Shown here piece by piece: positions 12,482-25,221 of a stretch of DNA of 64,000 nucleotides. Where the stretch lies: positions 7,340,978 to 7,404,977 of the forward strand of contig CM057165.1 in NCBI GenBank assembly GCA_029962745.1. Direction: 5' to 3'. Below the pieces are notes generated by a model, which saw nothing but the letters and a program-made list of their open reading frames with translations, ran no database searches and was not told the origin of the DNA. Source of the stretch: Echinometra lucunter (lineage: Eukaryota > Echinodermata > Echinoidea > Camarodonta > Echinometridae). A program made the position numbers and the translations under genes. Position 1 is the stretch's first letter. Each line of letters starts with the position of its first letter.

Positions 12482-12821
12482 TCTTTTCCTTTTTTGAAGA
12501 TCGGTTTACAATACCAAACAGGAATGTCGTTTATTTCCCTTATTATTCGAACCAATTACATTACATACTGTATGCTTGATTTGGAAACCATAACCCGGGT
12601 CCTCCTTTGGCAGACGGCAGAAATCGTTTCTGCAGCTGATACTTTGGCTCGGTAATCAAGTGCTGGGATCAAAAGCTATCAACTGCAAGTAGAACAAATG
12701 GCCAAAAGTCGTTTCATGACCTTTTATTCTCTCAAAGGAGGGTCCCACAAGGAAAAAAGTGACACTTGAATTTTAGGACACGTACTCTGACCACTTTGCT
12801 TCTGTTAGTCATCTCCAGTGA

Positions 12822-12823
<2 letters not shown>

Positions 12824-12874
<51 letters not shown>

Positions 12875-12900
12875 CTAAAGACATATATATATATATATAT
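12824..12900. repeat. AT dinucleotide array with duplicated TTGGCTAAAGACA flank
   Basis: An (AT)n run of about 47 bases is followed by TTGGCTAAAGACA, another AT run and TTGGCTAAAGACA again. Confidence 0.8.
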
Positions 12901-13420
12901 TGGCTAAAGACATATGTAAAGCACAGGGAAAAAAGATGTCCATGAAGAGAAAGGGAGAGAGAGAGAGAGAGTAAGTATTTACAGGAGTAAGAAAATGGGC
13001 TCTGTTTGATCTTGTATGTAAACTGGGCAAGTGTGTTGATTGTTGTGTTTTTTTTTTGCGTTTGAATAAATCATTTCCGTTTTTAACCATTCATGCATTT
13101 GAAATATACATGAACCCGATGAAGAAATGTAAGGATGAGAGAAAGTGAAAGAGAGGGGTCGATTTAGCCTCGGTTCATTGCTATGTTTTGCAAGCGTTTG
13201 TGAATTTTTTATTAACTGAGTCATGTTCACTTCTTCTTGAAGAGAGAGAGAGAGGGAGAAAGATTAAAAAAGAAAGGAAAACATAAAGAAAGAGATATAG
13301 AAAAGAGAGAGGAAGAGTGAGAGAGAAAAAGAGACTTGTGAGAAAGAGATGAACTACAATTTTTGTCTAGGTTACTAGACATGACGATTCGCCTTTCAAT
13401 TTTGTAAGTGATGTACATGT

Positions 13421-13545
13421 ATTCATTAATGTGCATTTCAAAGAAAATTATGCACAAGTGATAAATTCATTAATGTGTATTTCAAGGTAAATTATGCACA
13501 AGTGATAAATTCATTAAAGTGCATTTCATGGTAAATTATGCAGAA
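13421..13545. repeat. three tandem copies of a 44-base unit
   Basis: Units start at 13421, 13465 and 13509 with ATTCATTAATGTGCATTTCA, then AAATTATGCACAAGTGAT; spacing is exactly 44. They differ by a few substitutions. Confidence 0.8.
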
Positions 13546-13699
13546 AGAATAAGTGGAAAGAAGGAAATCATTCAAATAGAAGAAATGTGCATTTAGAACT
13601 TATTTACAACCCGCTCATCTGGTCGTTTGAAATGGCATTTCTGGCAAGATGATAAGTCATTCATTACACTGTTTATGAATCGCAAAACATGCGTTCAGG

Positions 13700-13886
13700 G
13701 GGTGTTTCACAAAGCTGTGCGTTAAATTACGCATGACTTTAAGAACGACTTTATACTATGAACAGCCAAATGGAATGTCCAAAGTTGTTTTTCCTCTTGT
13801 TTTATGTCACACTATTTCCCATAATCTCAATTAAATTGTTTGCCAAAATTATACTTAACTTAAAAAATGTCTTGTTAATAATAATG

Positions 13887-13949
<63 letters not shown>

Positions 13950-14078
13950 TTAATCTACATAGATATTTCAACTTTAGCTTATACAATTAGATATGATTGA
14001 GAATCCTATTTGGCTTTCCATATTCAAGTCATTCTAAAAGACTTGCCTACCTTTTGCGCACAGCTTTGTGAAACACCC
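13700..14078. mobile_element. MITE with GGGTGTTTCACAAAGC ends, copy 1
   Basis: The element has near-perfect inverted ends: GGGTGTTTCACAAAGCTGTG at 13700 and its complement ending at 14078. The centre contains a long AAT microsatellite (about 13878-13948). The right 100 bases are the complement of the left part of the copy at 32867. Short ORFs inside are microsatellite artefacts. Confidence 0.8.
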
Positions 14079-17000
14079 GCGGAAATTATAAAGGAGAGAT
14101 ACAGAGAAAGAAAGTGGAATGCAGAAGGGGAAAGAAAGGAAGTATAGAGATAGAGAGAAAAGCAGTTGAGGATGCTGAAGAAGAGAGATGGATCACAGTT
14201 TATTTGTAATGATATGTCATCAGTCGGCGACATTTAGATTGATTTAAGGGAGACCTATTAAGAGCTCAGCGTTGAATTTATGTTTTGTATAATGTTGTAT
14301 AAACGGGAATGAAGGGATAATGACCAAGGATTTTAAAATGGTGGGGTTATTGCACTTAACTAACGAGAAAATATGGCAGGGGGAAACTATTCCTCTCAGA
14401 ACATAAATTATATCCGGAAACTCTTGATAGGCTGCTGTATCTCATAAAAATGTTATACGGTCTTACTAAGTTTTATCAATATTTTTTCTTGAGTCAGAGA
14501 GCAGTTAGAAGGAAGATTGACATTTTGTTGAAAATATTTCCTTGGTTCTCAAGAAATGTTTGATGAATAGGAAACAAAGAAGCCAAGCTATTTTCTGACA
14601 CATTTTGCAACTGTGTTACTGCTTTGTCGTTGCATTTTAGAAGACGTAATTCATGAATGCTTTCAAAAGTTTGAATCTATGAAGTATAGTTGCATTAATT
14701 GCTAATAAAATTACACTCCTTTAGAAGGACACAAATAAACGGTTTCTTTGTTTGTAAAGGAAACTCATGCGTAGATATAATTAGTAAATAGTATTACAAT
14801 ACTGAAATTTGAAATAGGAGATTAGACTTTCAAGTCTGATACTAATGTAGAGTAAATTTAACTACCCAGGAGTTATTCTCTTAGTCACTGCCCCCCCCCC
14901 CTCCTTTGACGCCGTTTGCTTATTCTGTTTTTGGTTTTTTTTTTAATAATTTGAACTGCCCTCAAAAGGAGGATAACGACGTGGGTCGTGAAGAAGCAAT
15001 ATGCATATTTGATTGATGGACGAAAATGTATTGAATAATTCATGGCCGTATTCTGTTACCGATTACAAGTGATATGAAAAACTGGCAGAAAGTTGACAGG
15101 TTCAGCTACAAGTGATCGATTAGTGCCAAGTCCACATGTATTTCTCTTGCTATCACTTTACGGAAGATTCTGAAAAGGGAAGATTAAACAGGATTAGAAT
15201 TTTATTATAACCTGCCTAACTAAGGCTGTAGCCATAGCTATCGATTATACACGATAATACTGCTCCGGGGACTTGATATTTTTAGTAACTACGACTTAAG
15301 GAACGCTAGAAATTAGAGATTGTGTAGAGTTGAAGCATGAAAGACTGATCAAATTAAAAAGCGGAAATATGGTAGTGTCTATACGATGTTTCTAAAGTAC
15401 AGCCAAGAAACCTAATGCAAACTGCTATCGGCGCCTTTGAATGTTAAATAGAGCCACGAAAAAAAAAAAAATCTTGAAATCAGCATCACCTTGATGTCTA
15501 GATTATTTAATCCTTATTAAATTTGGATATCAAGTCATAAACTATCTAATCTGAAAAAAAAAATGAACAATATCTTATCAAGATACATGTATATATAAAG
15601 ACCGGCATATTTTATTTCACAATTTCAGGAAAGAAAGCATGTTCTTGATTGAAGATTTTCTTTAGTATTAAGGCCGTGCTTTGTTCATATATCTGATGAC
15701 GTGCTTTTACGTATGAACAGCAATCAAGCAGTGTCTGAAGGGTTTTCCTCTCAATAATGTCTTTTGTATGCTACCATATTGTATTTTTTAAATGTATTTG
15801 TTTCGACTCGATCAATAATTGATACAGCAGACTATATCCACCTGCAACAACCACCGGTGATAAGTCCTGAGGAAAAGCGAACAGTGTTACAGGGGCAAAA
15901 GAAGGAGAGTATATTTGCACGCGTTTATGTGATGAGGTCTTTTCTTTTCTGTTTGTTTTCTCTTTTAGGGGGGAGGGGTATTAAATGTGTTTATAAATGG
16001 ATAGATGGGATACATAAGGGCCCTTAGCAATAAATGTAACGTGTACTCATCCTGTTTACCCCAAATTAGCTGCTTCCGATTACTTCTTATAAATGCATGA
16101 GGAGACAGCCACCGCGAACGAAATTATTCACGATGTATTTCCCCTCCTCATCCTCAATGTAATTAAAGAGCAATCATGTTGGGTATGGGCTTGGTCGAGT
16201 CTGTATGAGTTTACCACCCCTACCGGCCCCCGATGAATACGACGGGTCTTACGCTCCACCTCCTGACATTGCCTCTCGACCTTTTTCCTACATCAGGGCC
16301 CCGTTTTCACAAGTGTTTCATGTGGAGATGCAATTTGAGCGGTCTGCATAATGCACATGCCCGACGCCTAATGTAAGACTCTTGGGTCTGTGCTCATACA
16401 TGTAGTTTGTATATCGAAATGATGTAAGCTACATTGCTGATACCCTCGATGATCCTACTCCCGTTTTTAATTTTTATTTTTTACTAAGTCAAATACTCTT
16501 CGAGCAAGGTGATCAGAAAAAGTTTGAATCCACACATTGTGCTCCTTGTTTTGTAATTAACATGTTGCCTCTCGGAACCGGGTGGCCCCTCTATTAAATC
16601 TAAGAGGAGTATGGTAATTCGGCGGGTTAACCACGAGAAATTCATGTCAACCACAAAAATTGCAAAGCGCATGTCTCTTTAAGAATAGTCGCTTTGGTAT
16701 GAAAATTTACGTTATATCGTCAGACATGTCAGAGTAGACTTTAAACATTTTAGGAAGTTCTAACTAAGAGTTGAAATAAGCTGTCTGAGATACGAAAAAT
16801 TAAAGATTGAAGAGTATAACTTGATTCAAGCAGTATTGCATAATTTTGTTGTTATAAGTATTTTGATATTTTCAGAAATTTGAACTAAGAGTTGAAATAC
16901 ATGTAACTGTTTTGAGAAAACGAAATATTTTGGATTGAATGAGTTCCTGGTGCAATTCCAGCAAATTTCTTAATTTGTTTATTCGGATCACTCTTCTGGT

Positions 17001-17167
17001 TCTTATAGTCGTGGAAACGTCTCCTGATTTCAGCGGTAGATCATGAGTAACGTTAGGAGGGTACTGATAATTAAAAAAAAAAGGGGGTCTCGGTATACTC
17101 CTACAAGCAAATTATGTTTGATGTAAAGCCATAACAAGCTCATGTACCACCAAGCACATGCTCTCAA
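14079..17167. other. intronic, no supported feature
   Basis: AT-rich with short homopolymers (C run near 14891). The ORF at 15764-16027 has no recognisable domain. Confidence 0.5.
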
Positions 17168-17497
17168 GGAACATTACTGCCCTGCTTTGGCAAAGGGAAG
17201 CGAGTAACAACGAGTACAAATACCATACATGAAGAAAATATGTTTATGACCACTGACCAGGCCATACAAAATGGAAGTTTGACAAGAAACAATGTTGTCT
17301 GCTGTAATTGACTTCTCTTTGCTTAATTTTTTTTTCTTCAGGAAATGATGTTCACAATATTTCAGAAATTGGTCAAAACTGTAACCAATGTCTTTGTCAG
17401 TTATGAAGCATGTCTCAAATATGCAAAATCGATGAAAGATCAATTTCCTTGAAAATGTCACCTGCTTCTTTTTTGCCAAAGTAAGGCGGAATACTCC
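17168..17497. mobile_element. MITE with CTTTGGCAAAGGGAAGC ends, copy 1
   Basis: The left end is GGAACATTACTGCCCTGCTT then TGGCAAAG; the right end is the complement of GGAGTATTCCGCC plus TTACTTTGGC. The body aligns in the same orientation with the sequence at 34002-34346, for example GAAGAAAATATG, GCATG then TCAAATATG. No ORF with known homology. Confidence 0.7.
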
Positions 17498-18977
17498 TCA
17501 GTTACATTTGATTATTCAACATGGACAATATTCAGTATTTCGTGTATGTAAAATGTTCTTTCAATGAAACATATATTTAAAATGTGATCATTGTTGACAG
17601 TCTAATATATATGTTGCCATGGGAATGGTGGCAAGTGAAATTGAATGATGATATGAGGACTAAAACGATAATAGAGAACTGATAATTAAGTGATTTTTTT
17701 ATTTTGTATCATCTTACTATCATCTATTTATACGATGGTTTTAGAAATTTAAAAAAGACTGTTTCACATTATATTTAGGTCGGTTTATGTGAGCTGCAGG
17801 AATGAAAAGGGATCAGGAGTGGAAAAACATGCCTTACATGATGACAGCGTTTTAAATAAAAGCCTTCGTGGCCCCTCAGTATGCATTAGACATCCAACAT
17901 TGGTATACACAGCCAGAGAGTACATAGCCTCATCCAACTTGTCTTCGCATATAAGCGCATTCATGTCGGTCGTGGCGCCATCGTGCTGAGGTAGACGGCC
18001 CGCCGAGCTCTCTTATAGGCTAATACACGGTGATCACGTGATCAGATCGACATGTCTGGCGTCGCATAAAGCTGAATCCACCTGCTGCTGATTGTACCAC
18101 GTTGAATGATGGACGGGGCATGGTGCCCGCAGCCGGTGCAAGTCCCAATTTAATGTATTGCTTCCACAACATCGGTGCACTATCCTCCTGATGATACAAC
18201 CCAATAAAACGAAAACACACACGCCCACAAATGCACTTACGAAATATAATCTAGTAAAACAAAATAAGAAAAAAAATCATATTATTATTCAAGCTGTATG
18301 TACATCTTTCACTCTACCCGCTTTCTGTATTTCTTTTTTCTCCAATCTCCCTCTCTTTCCCCCTCTCTCCATCTCTCTCTCTCTCTTTAGCTTTGATAAC
18401 CGAAATGTCTCTATTTACAACTGGTTTCTAGGTCTTAGAATAAACACGCATCATATCTTTTAGAAAGGAACTGCTGTGCTTTGGAAGGGAATAAATTTCC
18501 TGTTATGAAGGATAAGCGAAGTTAACTCCTTTAAATATGGATGCAAGTGTGATACACAGACGTCCTAACATTTGCTAGCATAAATAATAGTCGTAATCTG
18601 CATTCAAGGTATGAGGATTATTTGCAATGTGAATGCTTTTTAACGTGCACTTATTTCACATCTCATGAAGACGAAATATGTGTATATCTCATACCAACCA
18701 GCCTCACGCGGTGGATCAAAGTTTTGACGAATTGAACATGACATGTTGTTTGTTCTAAGTTTGGATAGAGGAATAGTGTCGCATTGAATATGAATTGTAA
18801 CATGATTTGTCTACATTTGCACGTTTTCATGGAACTCAGACTTAGAGTCGTACCAGCATTTAACTTTTTCTATTAATTTACACTTACCGACGACTTATGC
18901 ATATTTATAAATGTTCCTTTTGTTCGGGATAATATAACGTGATTGTCTTATAAAAATTTAATATTTCAGTAGATATG
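17498..18977. other. intronic, no supported feature
   Basis: Includes a moderately GC-rich patch (17960-18150) and a CT tract (18330-18390). Overlapping ORFs on both strands near 18.02-18.23 kb look like chance. Confidence 0.5.
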
Positions 18978-19135
18978 GGGAGCGTTTCATCAACATTTGT
19001 TGTCTGACAAGTTGTCAGATCTGACATCTTTCCTTGAATTTGATTGGCTGAGAAGCATCGTTACTGTGGCAACTGTCGGATAAAACAGACTTTGTCGGAT
19101 AAAACATCCGACAAGTCCTTTCATGAAACGCTCCC
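18978..19135. mobile_element. short MITE with GGGAGCGTTTCAT ends
   Basis: The inverted ends are GGGAGCGTTTCAT at 18978 and ATGAAACGCTCCC ending at 19135, with inner inverted TGACAAG / CTTGTCGGA segments and repeated GTCGGATAAAAC. The element is 158 bases. ATG flanks both ends in direct orientation and may be a short target duplication. No coding capacity. Confidence 0.75.
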
Positions 19136-21010
19136 ATGGTGTACATTTCACTGACCAATGTGTTTACTTCCAGCATATAAGTGATGAAGAAAATAATGGC
19201 TTTAGTATCCGATAGGAAGGGTATGAATTCAGGATGCACCTTGAATTTATCAAATTTAAAAAAAATTTGCATAGATTGGGCCAATATTTAGCCCCCTACC
19301 ACCCCCTCCCACTCTCTCCAGGCTCACACTCAAACACCTTTCTTTTGCTGTTCTTTTTTTTTTCTTTGTCTCCGAATTGTTGTTCTCCTCTTTTAAAAAA
19401 TGCCTGCATGTGTCTCATCTTATTTTTCAACTTTTCTCTCTCTCTCTTGCTTCTCTTTTACCTCTTTTTCCTTCTATCTTTCCCCTCTCACTCGTCTCTC
19501 TCTCTTCCCCGCTACTTGGTATTCAACCCACCTCTCGTAGTCATTTCATCCCCATGTACATGTATGTATTTCAAAATGGCCACATCCTCAGACTTATAGT
19601 CCATTAACGTAACTACTCAATCATGACTTTCCCGCTTTGAGCACACGACCGGTCGTTTACTGAAGCATGCAGATTCGATGAGAAAACCGCATGTATCTAC
19701 TTGATGATATGTTAATATACCTAAGTTAGCCCCTCTTTTGATCAATTTTTAGAATTGCAAATTAAGTCCTCAAATTCTTCCACCCCACTTTTGCTCTATT
19801 TCTACGACCACACTGTTCACTTATTAGATTCTGAAGTAGATATTCATCTTGAGTGGGTTGGCAGGACATAATTTCTCTTTTTCTTTTCGTGAAACAAGAA
19901 AATTTGAGAGTATTTGAAGGCTACAAAAGATGGGCGTCAATCGGGGGGGGGGGGGACAGTGGTGCATGCCCCCCAAAAAAAGAATTGTAAGGGTAGGGAC
20001 ACAATAGGGCATGTCCCCTCGAAAATTTAAGCTGAGAACCTTTTGTGGGTGTGGATGTGTTTGTGTGTATGCTCCCAAAAAACAAACAAACAAACAAATT
20101 GAGTGTCCTCCCAAACATAAAACGGATCGACGCCCCTTCTACAAAATTCCGTTCTGTCGTTTAGTTTTGATGATGTTGATGTTCCCTGCATACAGGCTTA
20201 CGTACAAGAGATTTGAAAATATAATTCTTATAATTTGTTCTTTGATTTTGATTATGGGATTTTTTCAGGGGAGGGGGCGAGAAGGGTGATGCGATTTACT
20301 GTATAACAGACATGCATGCTTTTGCTACGTAATTTTGACGGGGGGCGAAAAGAGTGATGAAATTTACTGTGCATGCTCACGACATGTTTAAGCCTCTCAA
20401 TGGATAGCACAGGTCTCTTTTTGCAGATTGATATCACACAGTTCATGACCTTCGCATTTGTTCTGCTCTCGACTGCCTGATACATCAAACGGTAACCATG
20501 GCAACCGCCGAAGCTCTGCATTAGTGTGATTAACTCTGCGACAGTGGTTGGAATGAGCAGATAACTTCATGAATTTTCGCCTAATGAAAACATCGTGCAT
20601 GATATGTACGGATGCATTGTCGGAATACTACCGTGTTTATTGGAAGTTCGAGGCAATACTATGCCTCTTGAATAAGGGATATAGAGGGTTTGGAGGGGGT
20701 TGAGAGCAAGAGGGTGAGAGAGGGAGAGAGAGAGAGAGAGGAGATAAAGGGGATTTGGGCGGGGTCGGGGAGAGAAAAACCAAGATAGACATTTGGAGTG
20801 AGTGTGAGAGAGAAACACGAGGGGACGGAATGAGGAAGGAAGAGAAGGAAATAAAGATAGGAAAATTACAAGGTAAGAAAAAAGGAAGAGAAACAGGGAG
20901 AGGGAAAATAAATAATCTTTCTATATTAATATGTTCTATAATCAGCTTTATCAGGCAGTTGATACTTAAAGTGTACCAATCACCTAAAGACATTTTTCCT
21001 TGTAGGTTAT
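19136..21010. other. intronic, CT- and GA-rich tracts
   Basis: CT-rich 19.3-19.5 kb and GA-rich 20.68-20.9 kb explain the long Ser/Leu- and Glu/Arg-rich ORFs. A G11 run lies near 19944 and the short duplication at 20272. Confidence 0.5.
20272..20371. repeat. short direct duplication
   Basis: GGGGGCGAGAAGGGTGATG plus CGATTTACTGT recurs 68 bases later as GGGGGCGAAAAGAGTGATG plus AAATTTACTGT. The intervening bases contain CATGCATGC. A local tandem duplication that has diverged. Confidence 0.6.
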
Positions 21011-21423
21011 GCCCGGCTCACACCACACGATCCGACTGCGATCCGATTTTGGAAAAAAAAATGTTGTGGCATTTGTTATGAACATTCATGTAAAATCTTA
21101 ATGATCAAAGTTCCGAATTGTCGTTTGAATACTATTATCCAAATTCCGGGCTATTGCGGGTCTTCCTGTAGGAATAAAAGCAAACTCTATTCTGAATCGT
21201 AGAGACGTCATAGCAATCTTGCGATCGGCTGCGATTTGAAGCCGATTTGGCCTTTACTCCTACCAAAAGGCTTGTAGTCAACCAAAATTACGATTTTAGT
21301 ATTCCTATCATTATTCCGAACTTCAAATAACATAATTTTACTTGTTTAAACTTTCGTATTTAATAAAAGATGTCATTTGTTCGAAAATCGGATCTAAGTC
21401 GGATCGTATAGTGTGCGGCGGGC
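21011..21423. mobile_element. MITE with GCCCGSC...ACGATCCGACT ends
   Basis: The left terminus reads GCCCGGCTCACACC then ACACGATCCGACTGCGATCC. The right terminus is the complement of GCCCGCCGCACACT then ATACGATCCGACTTAGATCC. The match extends about 40 bases with few mismatches. The interior holds further CGATCGGCTGCGATTT-like echoes. No ORF. The TSD is unresolved; TTA occurs on both sides. Confidence 0.75.
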
Positions 21424-21914
21424 TTTAGCGGTTCCATGTCCCTTTGCCATAAATTCAAAATATGGGCTTCAAATATTACTTCTGTAGAGGTATTGCAAGT
21501 TCAAAGTACTTTCAGTAAACCAAAAAATAAGCGACTAATGATAAGACTTGTTGACGGGTATTGGGGTGTTACGCAATCGAACAGCCATTCGTTTAGCGCG
21601 TTGTGGTCTTATGTCATTCTTTATTTTTTCAAACTCCCTGAATATAAGCGTTAATCTCTAGAACTGCAAGTAAAGTCTTATTGGTCGGTCATTTCATACG
21701 TATTGGTTGTAAGCAAATGATTTCTTCGGGTAATTTGTGTGCTTTAATTGTAAAAAAATTACATGTATATGGTTATAATTTGACTTTATGAGAATTGTGT
21801 TTTCGTTTCCCAAAAGATTGTTAATTTGATGTAAGCATGTTGAAAGGAGAAACGACTGCAGTTTAGCTTACGTATTTACTTTGGGTATCGTATTCAGTTC
21901 AGATGGGAGTCTCT

Positions 21915-22140
21915 TCATCAAGCACGTAGTATACTGGTTAGAGCTCCCTCCTCCCATACGAGAGGTCTGGGGTTCGATCCTCGCTCAGTGCTTACATCCT
22001 TAAACAAGGTGTTTTGCCCACCTATATCCCTCTCGACCCATTTATAATAAATGGGTACCTGGCTTTGCTGTGCTGGTATTGTGGGGATTATAAAGAGCTT
22101 CCCTGGCTAACTAAAACACAGTTATTATTATTATTATTTT
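21915..22140 (+). mobile_element. tRNA-derived SINE with ATT tail
   Basis: The head looks like a degenerate tRNA: AGCACGTAG, TGGTTAGAGCTCC (A box), GGGGTTCGATCC (B box, 21970-21980) and a closing CAGTGCTT that pairs with the start. The body follows (AACAAGGTGTTTTGCCCACC, AATGGGTACCTGG) and ends in a (TTA)n tail near 22140. This is the most complete SINE in the window. It is not scored as a tRNA gene because the anticodon arm is poor and a long non-tRNA body follows. Confidence 0.75.
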
Positions 22141-22554
22141 TAAGTGGATACTTTGACATGCTGGATTCTACTGTGGTGTTGCATGACAAAAATCGGTATT
22201 GCATTCAGAAAGAGGATTCTACATGTTTATTACTGCAATAGTGAATTTTGCGCATTAGTTTTTATTACGTCCATGAAGTTTGATCTTATTTTCTATGAAC
22301 CTGTTGAAATCTTAATAGCGTAGAACACGTACTTCACAATTCGCAGAAAGCCTGAAATTCCACCTGTTTTCGCGGTTGCATTATAACCGATGGCAATAAT
22401 CAATAGAGAATCTAAATTTCCGTTTAGCCAGTCCATCGAGCTAAACATAAATGACTTAAGTAGTCCTGAAGTGTCTTTATGTCCATATTGGAAATTTTGC
22501 CGGTAGGATCCATTCTTAATTCAAGATTAATTTTGTGCATTCCTCATGGTTTCG

Positions 22555-22810
22555 AGGGTTCAGTGTAAAAAAAAAGGGCTATCTGCATTTTTGGAAATTT
22601 TCATAAATCTGGAAATGAAGATTTGTAATTGCACTGACACACTGCAGTTTAAAGCAGATAGCCATATCTATTTTGTGTGATACGCAGCTGCAGCAAAGCT
22701 TGCTGTAGAAAACTTTGTTACCAATGGGTTCCTGGTCTCGACTGGATCATTTTCATTTTGAAATCTCATTTGACCAAAAATGCAGATAGCCCTTTGTTGC
22801 ACTAAACCCT
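22555..22810. mobile_element. MITE with AGGGTT...GGGCTATCTGCATTTTTGG ends
   Basis: The left end AGGGTTCAGTG, an A run and then GGGCTATCTGCATTTTTGG is mirrored by CCAAAAATGCAGATAGCCC and ending in AAACCCT at 22810. The element is 256 bases. An inner CAGATAGCC also occurs near 22665. No coding capacity; the superfamily is unassigned. Confidence 0.75.
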
Positions 22811-22879
22811 AGATTTCATGTAGTCTCCATTGTTTTAAAACAGGGTCTTTGAAAGTTCTCCAGGCCTTTGTATAGAGGA

Positions 22880-22998
22880 GAGAAAGATGTATTAAATGTA
22901 GACCAATGTCTTGCCAAGAACGCTATTTCTGTGGCAGTAATCGAACCCCGTAACTTGTGGTTCACTGTCCCGAGACTTCTCCACTAGACCACAACACT
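22880..22998 (-). mobile_element. tRNA-derived SINE fragment, minus strand
   Basis: The minus strand reads GTGTTGTGGTCTAGTGGAGA (A box), then ACGGGGTTCGATTACTGCC (B box), GCGTTCTTGGCAAGACATTG and part of the body. Same family as 550-812 and 47545-47897; the 3' half is missing. Confidence 0.7.
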
Positions 22999-22999
22999 T

Positions 23000-24909
23000 C
23001 TGTGATTCAATTGTTGCGCGAGGAGAGAAAGAGATATGAATTAACTAGACTGTTGATATGTTACTGGAACTTTATTTAATCCTCAGGAGTCATCTTGTTT
23101 GGACGAATATCGGTAATCTACCCACTATTTTATGTTAAGTTCAAGTAGAAGAGGAGATATATGAGGTGTTTTCTGAAAGGCTTCCAAACAGATTTTATTC
23201 GATTAACACGCGGCTATGAGCTTGGTGTTTTTGCGCATATATCCTTTATCAGTTACGTCAGCACGAAACTTCACACTACATTATGTAAGACTCTCTGATG
23301 GGCTGTGCTCTTTTCCCGCGCAAACGAACGTAATGTTGATCTTGGGACAACATAAGGACATAGCTCTTTTGGGGATATGCCTTCCCGATTTGGAATCAAC
23401 CATTCAAATATTCATGTCTTTAAAATCTCACTAGTAATGATCAAAGTTAGGCCTCCGGTGTTACGAAAGTGAGGAAAAATACTCGGAGATGTACCTAAAA
23501 CAGTGTTCAGAACAAGCTCTGAATTTTCAATGCATAAGAACTATAATGAGAGGGGGGATAGAGAGGAGATGTTTCACGAGTATATCCAATAATCTTTCAT
23601 TAGTGTAGAAGTAATTGTCTTGAACTGATACCGGAGGGGGTCCCAGGACAGGTTGACGGTTATAAATCGGAGAAATACTTGTTACATGATAATGTCCGTT
23701 CGACGGCCAGGATGTGTGCTTGCTATAGTGCGTTATTCCTAACGTAGATTCCATGCACACGACGGGAAAGCCCTAAAAGTAAGAAACATGCACACTGTAT
23801 GGCATTAGGTTTAAGGTTATTGTGAGACTACTTTACGGCGGAAAATTAGATTTCATAAATTCATACCAGCATTGAATGCCCAATACATCAATACATAATG
23901 TCTGCCAAGCGGCTTTGATATGAAGGTATAATAGCTGCCACTTTGAAAAAAAAAGAGAAATTCGTATAGGGCTCCAGCAACATGGGTCTTCTCTAATGAA
24001 ACCTGTCTATTTATCTATTTATTTATTCATTTATTTATTACTTTTTATTGAAAAGAGGTTGGTCTTTTCAGAGCCTAAATGCCTGCTTTAAAAAAAGGGC
24101 CCTGTTGTTTGTTTATTTAGATCTCGCCCCTTGATTACACCTCTGGTGCATGCAAGGAATATTTCTTCAAAATAAGGACTTTAGATAGCTGGAGAAAATT
24201 ATCCTCGGTTTAATATTTCATTCTCATTTTTTTAATTATTTTATGCCCCCCCTTTTTTTTTTTCGTTGTTCTGTTGCTACAACACTACTTTAAAAAAAAT
24301 TGTGTTGTTAGCCTGAAATTATGTTCTTAGTTCTTGAATTTGTATTTGTCAAAGCTGCTTTCTGTATATTCGGTGTTTTGTGGGGGGGGGGGGGGGAGGG
24401 GTTCTGCTATTGAATGATTTTTGTATGACTGTTTTTGTATTGTAAGCCTTGCAACTTAATAAAATGTTGGGTTTTTTTTAGATTATAGAGAAAGTCTTTT
24501 AATTAACATGAAGAATATGTTAGCGATGCATTGGGAGATGAGGTTCCCTTATACATGGTGCGAAAACTACAAGTCTTACTTGAAACGGGCGTGTTCAAAT
24601 GCACGGTTCAACACTGCATGAATAATATTATTCGGAAACATATTTTCCAATTCGTTTTGGCAACTGTACAGGCAACATATCCGGTTTTATGTAATCTAAA
24701 GTCCTCGAAGAGTACGAAAGGTTTGAATGACATGGCTCATATTGTTTGATCTTCTCGTGTGTCATGTAAAAGAGGACATTATCCGCTTTGCCATTGATTT
24801 TATACGTTTTTATCGTTAGACTACGTTTTACAGTTCAACCATGAGTAGAAGGCCTTCCTGGCATGGCTCTTACCCCGTTTACAGGGAATCTGGTTTATTT
24901 TAGTTTTTA
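23000..24909. other. intronic, no supported feature
   Basis: TTTA repeats near 24005-24045 and a G14 run near 24381; otherwise ordinary AT-rich sequence. Confidence 0.5.
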
Positions 24910-24992
24910 GATATCGTCTTGGAGCCAGAAAGGCGTTAAGTCTATCTAAAATGATATGAGTTAACACCGCTCTGGCTCCGAAGACACGATAT
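24910..24992. repeat. long imperfect hairpin (about 30-base arms, about 20-base loop)
   Basis: The left arm ATATCGTCTTGGAGCCAGAA then AGGCGTTAA pairs with the right arm TTAACACCGCTCTGGCTCCG then AAGACACGATAT. About 26 of 29 positions pair, with two small bulges and a few mismatches. The size and shape resemble a microRNA precursor or a tiny snap-back transposon. Nothing in the sequence separates the two options. Confidence 0.65.
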
Positions 24993-25163
24993 GTTCATGA
25001 GAACATATGACTTCGCCATGGTAAAATATTTTCAGGGAACCGCCTGCAAGGCGCAATTTGTCTCAAGATCATGATTTCATTTGATTCAGAGGAACTTTAC
25101 CACTCCGGTAAACATCCTAGAACAGTTCATTCCCAGTGACATGATTTACGCATGGAATGTTCC

Positions 25164-25166
<3 letters not shown>

Positions 25167-25217
<51 letters not shown>
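25167..25217. repeat. (TC)n microsatellite
   Basis: About 50 bases of pure TC repeats. Both ORFs here read poly-Ser/Leu and are artefacts. Confidence 0.9.

Positions 25218-25221
<4 letters not shown>

Larger units (their letters stand above)
10859..13420. other. intronic, low-complexity patches only
   Basis: Apart from the TTTA-rich and T/G runs at 12.35-12.48 kb, the AT array at 12.82 kb and GA-rich tracts near 12.95 and 13.24-13.34 kb, I see nothing in it. Confidence 0.5.

Noticed and set aside
21920..21992. A functional tRNA gene
   Set aside because: The A and B boxes fit, but the anticodon arm is poor and a SINE body with an ATT tail follows.
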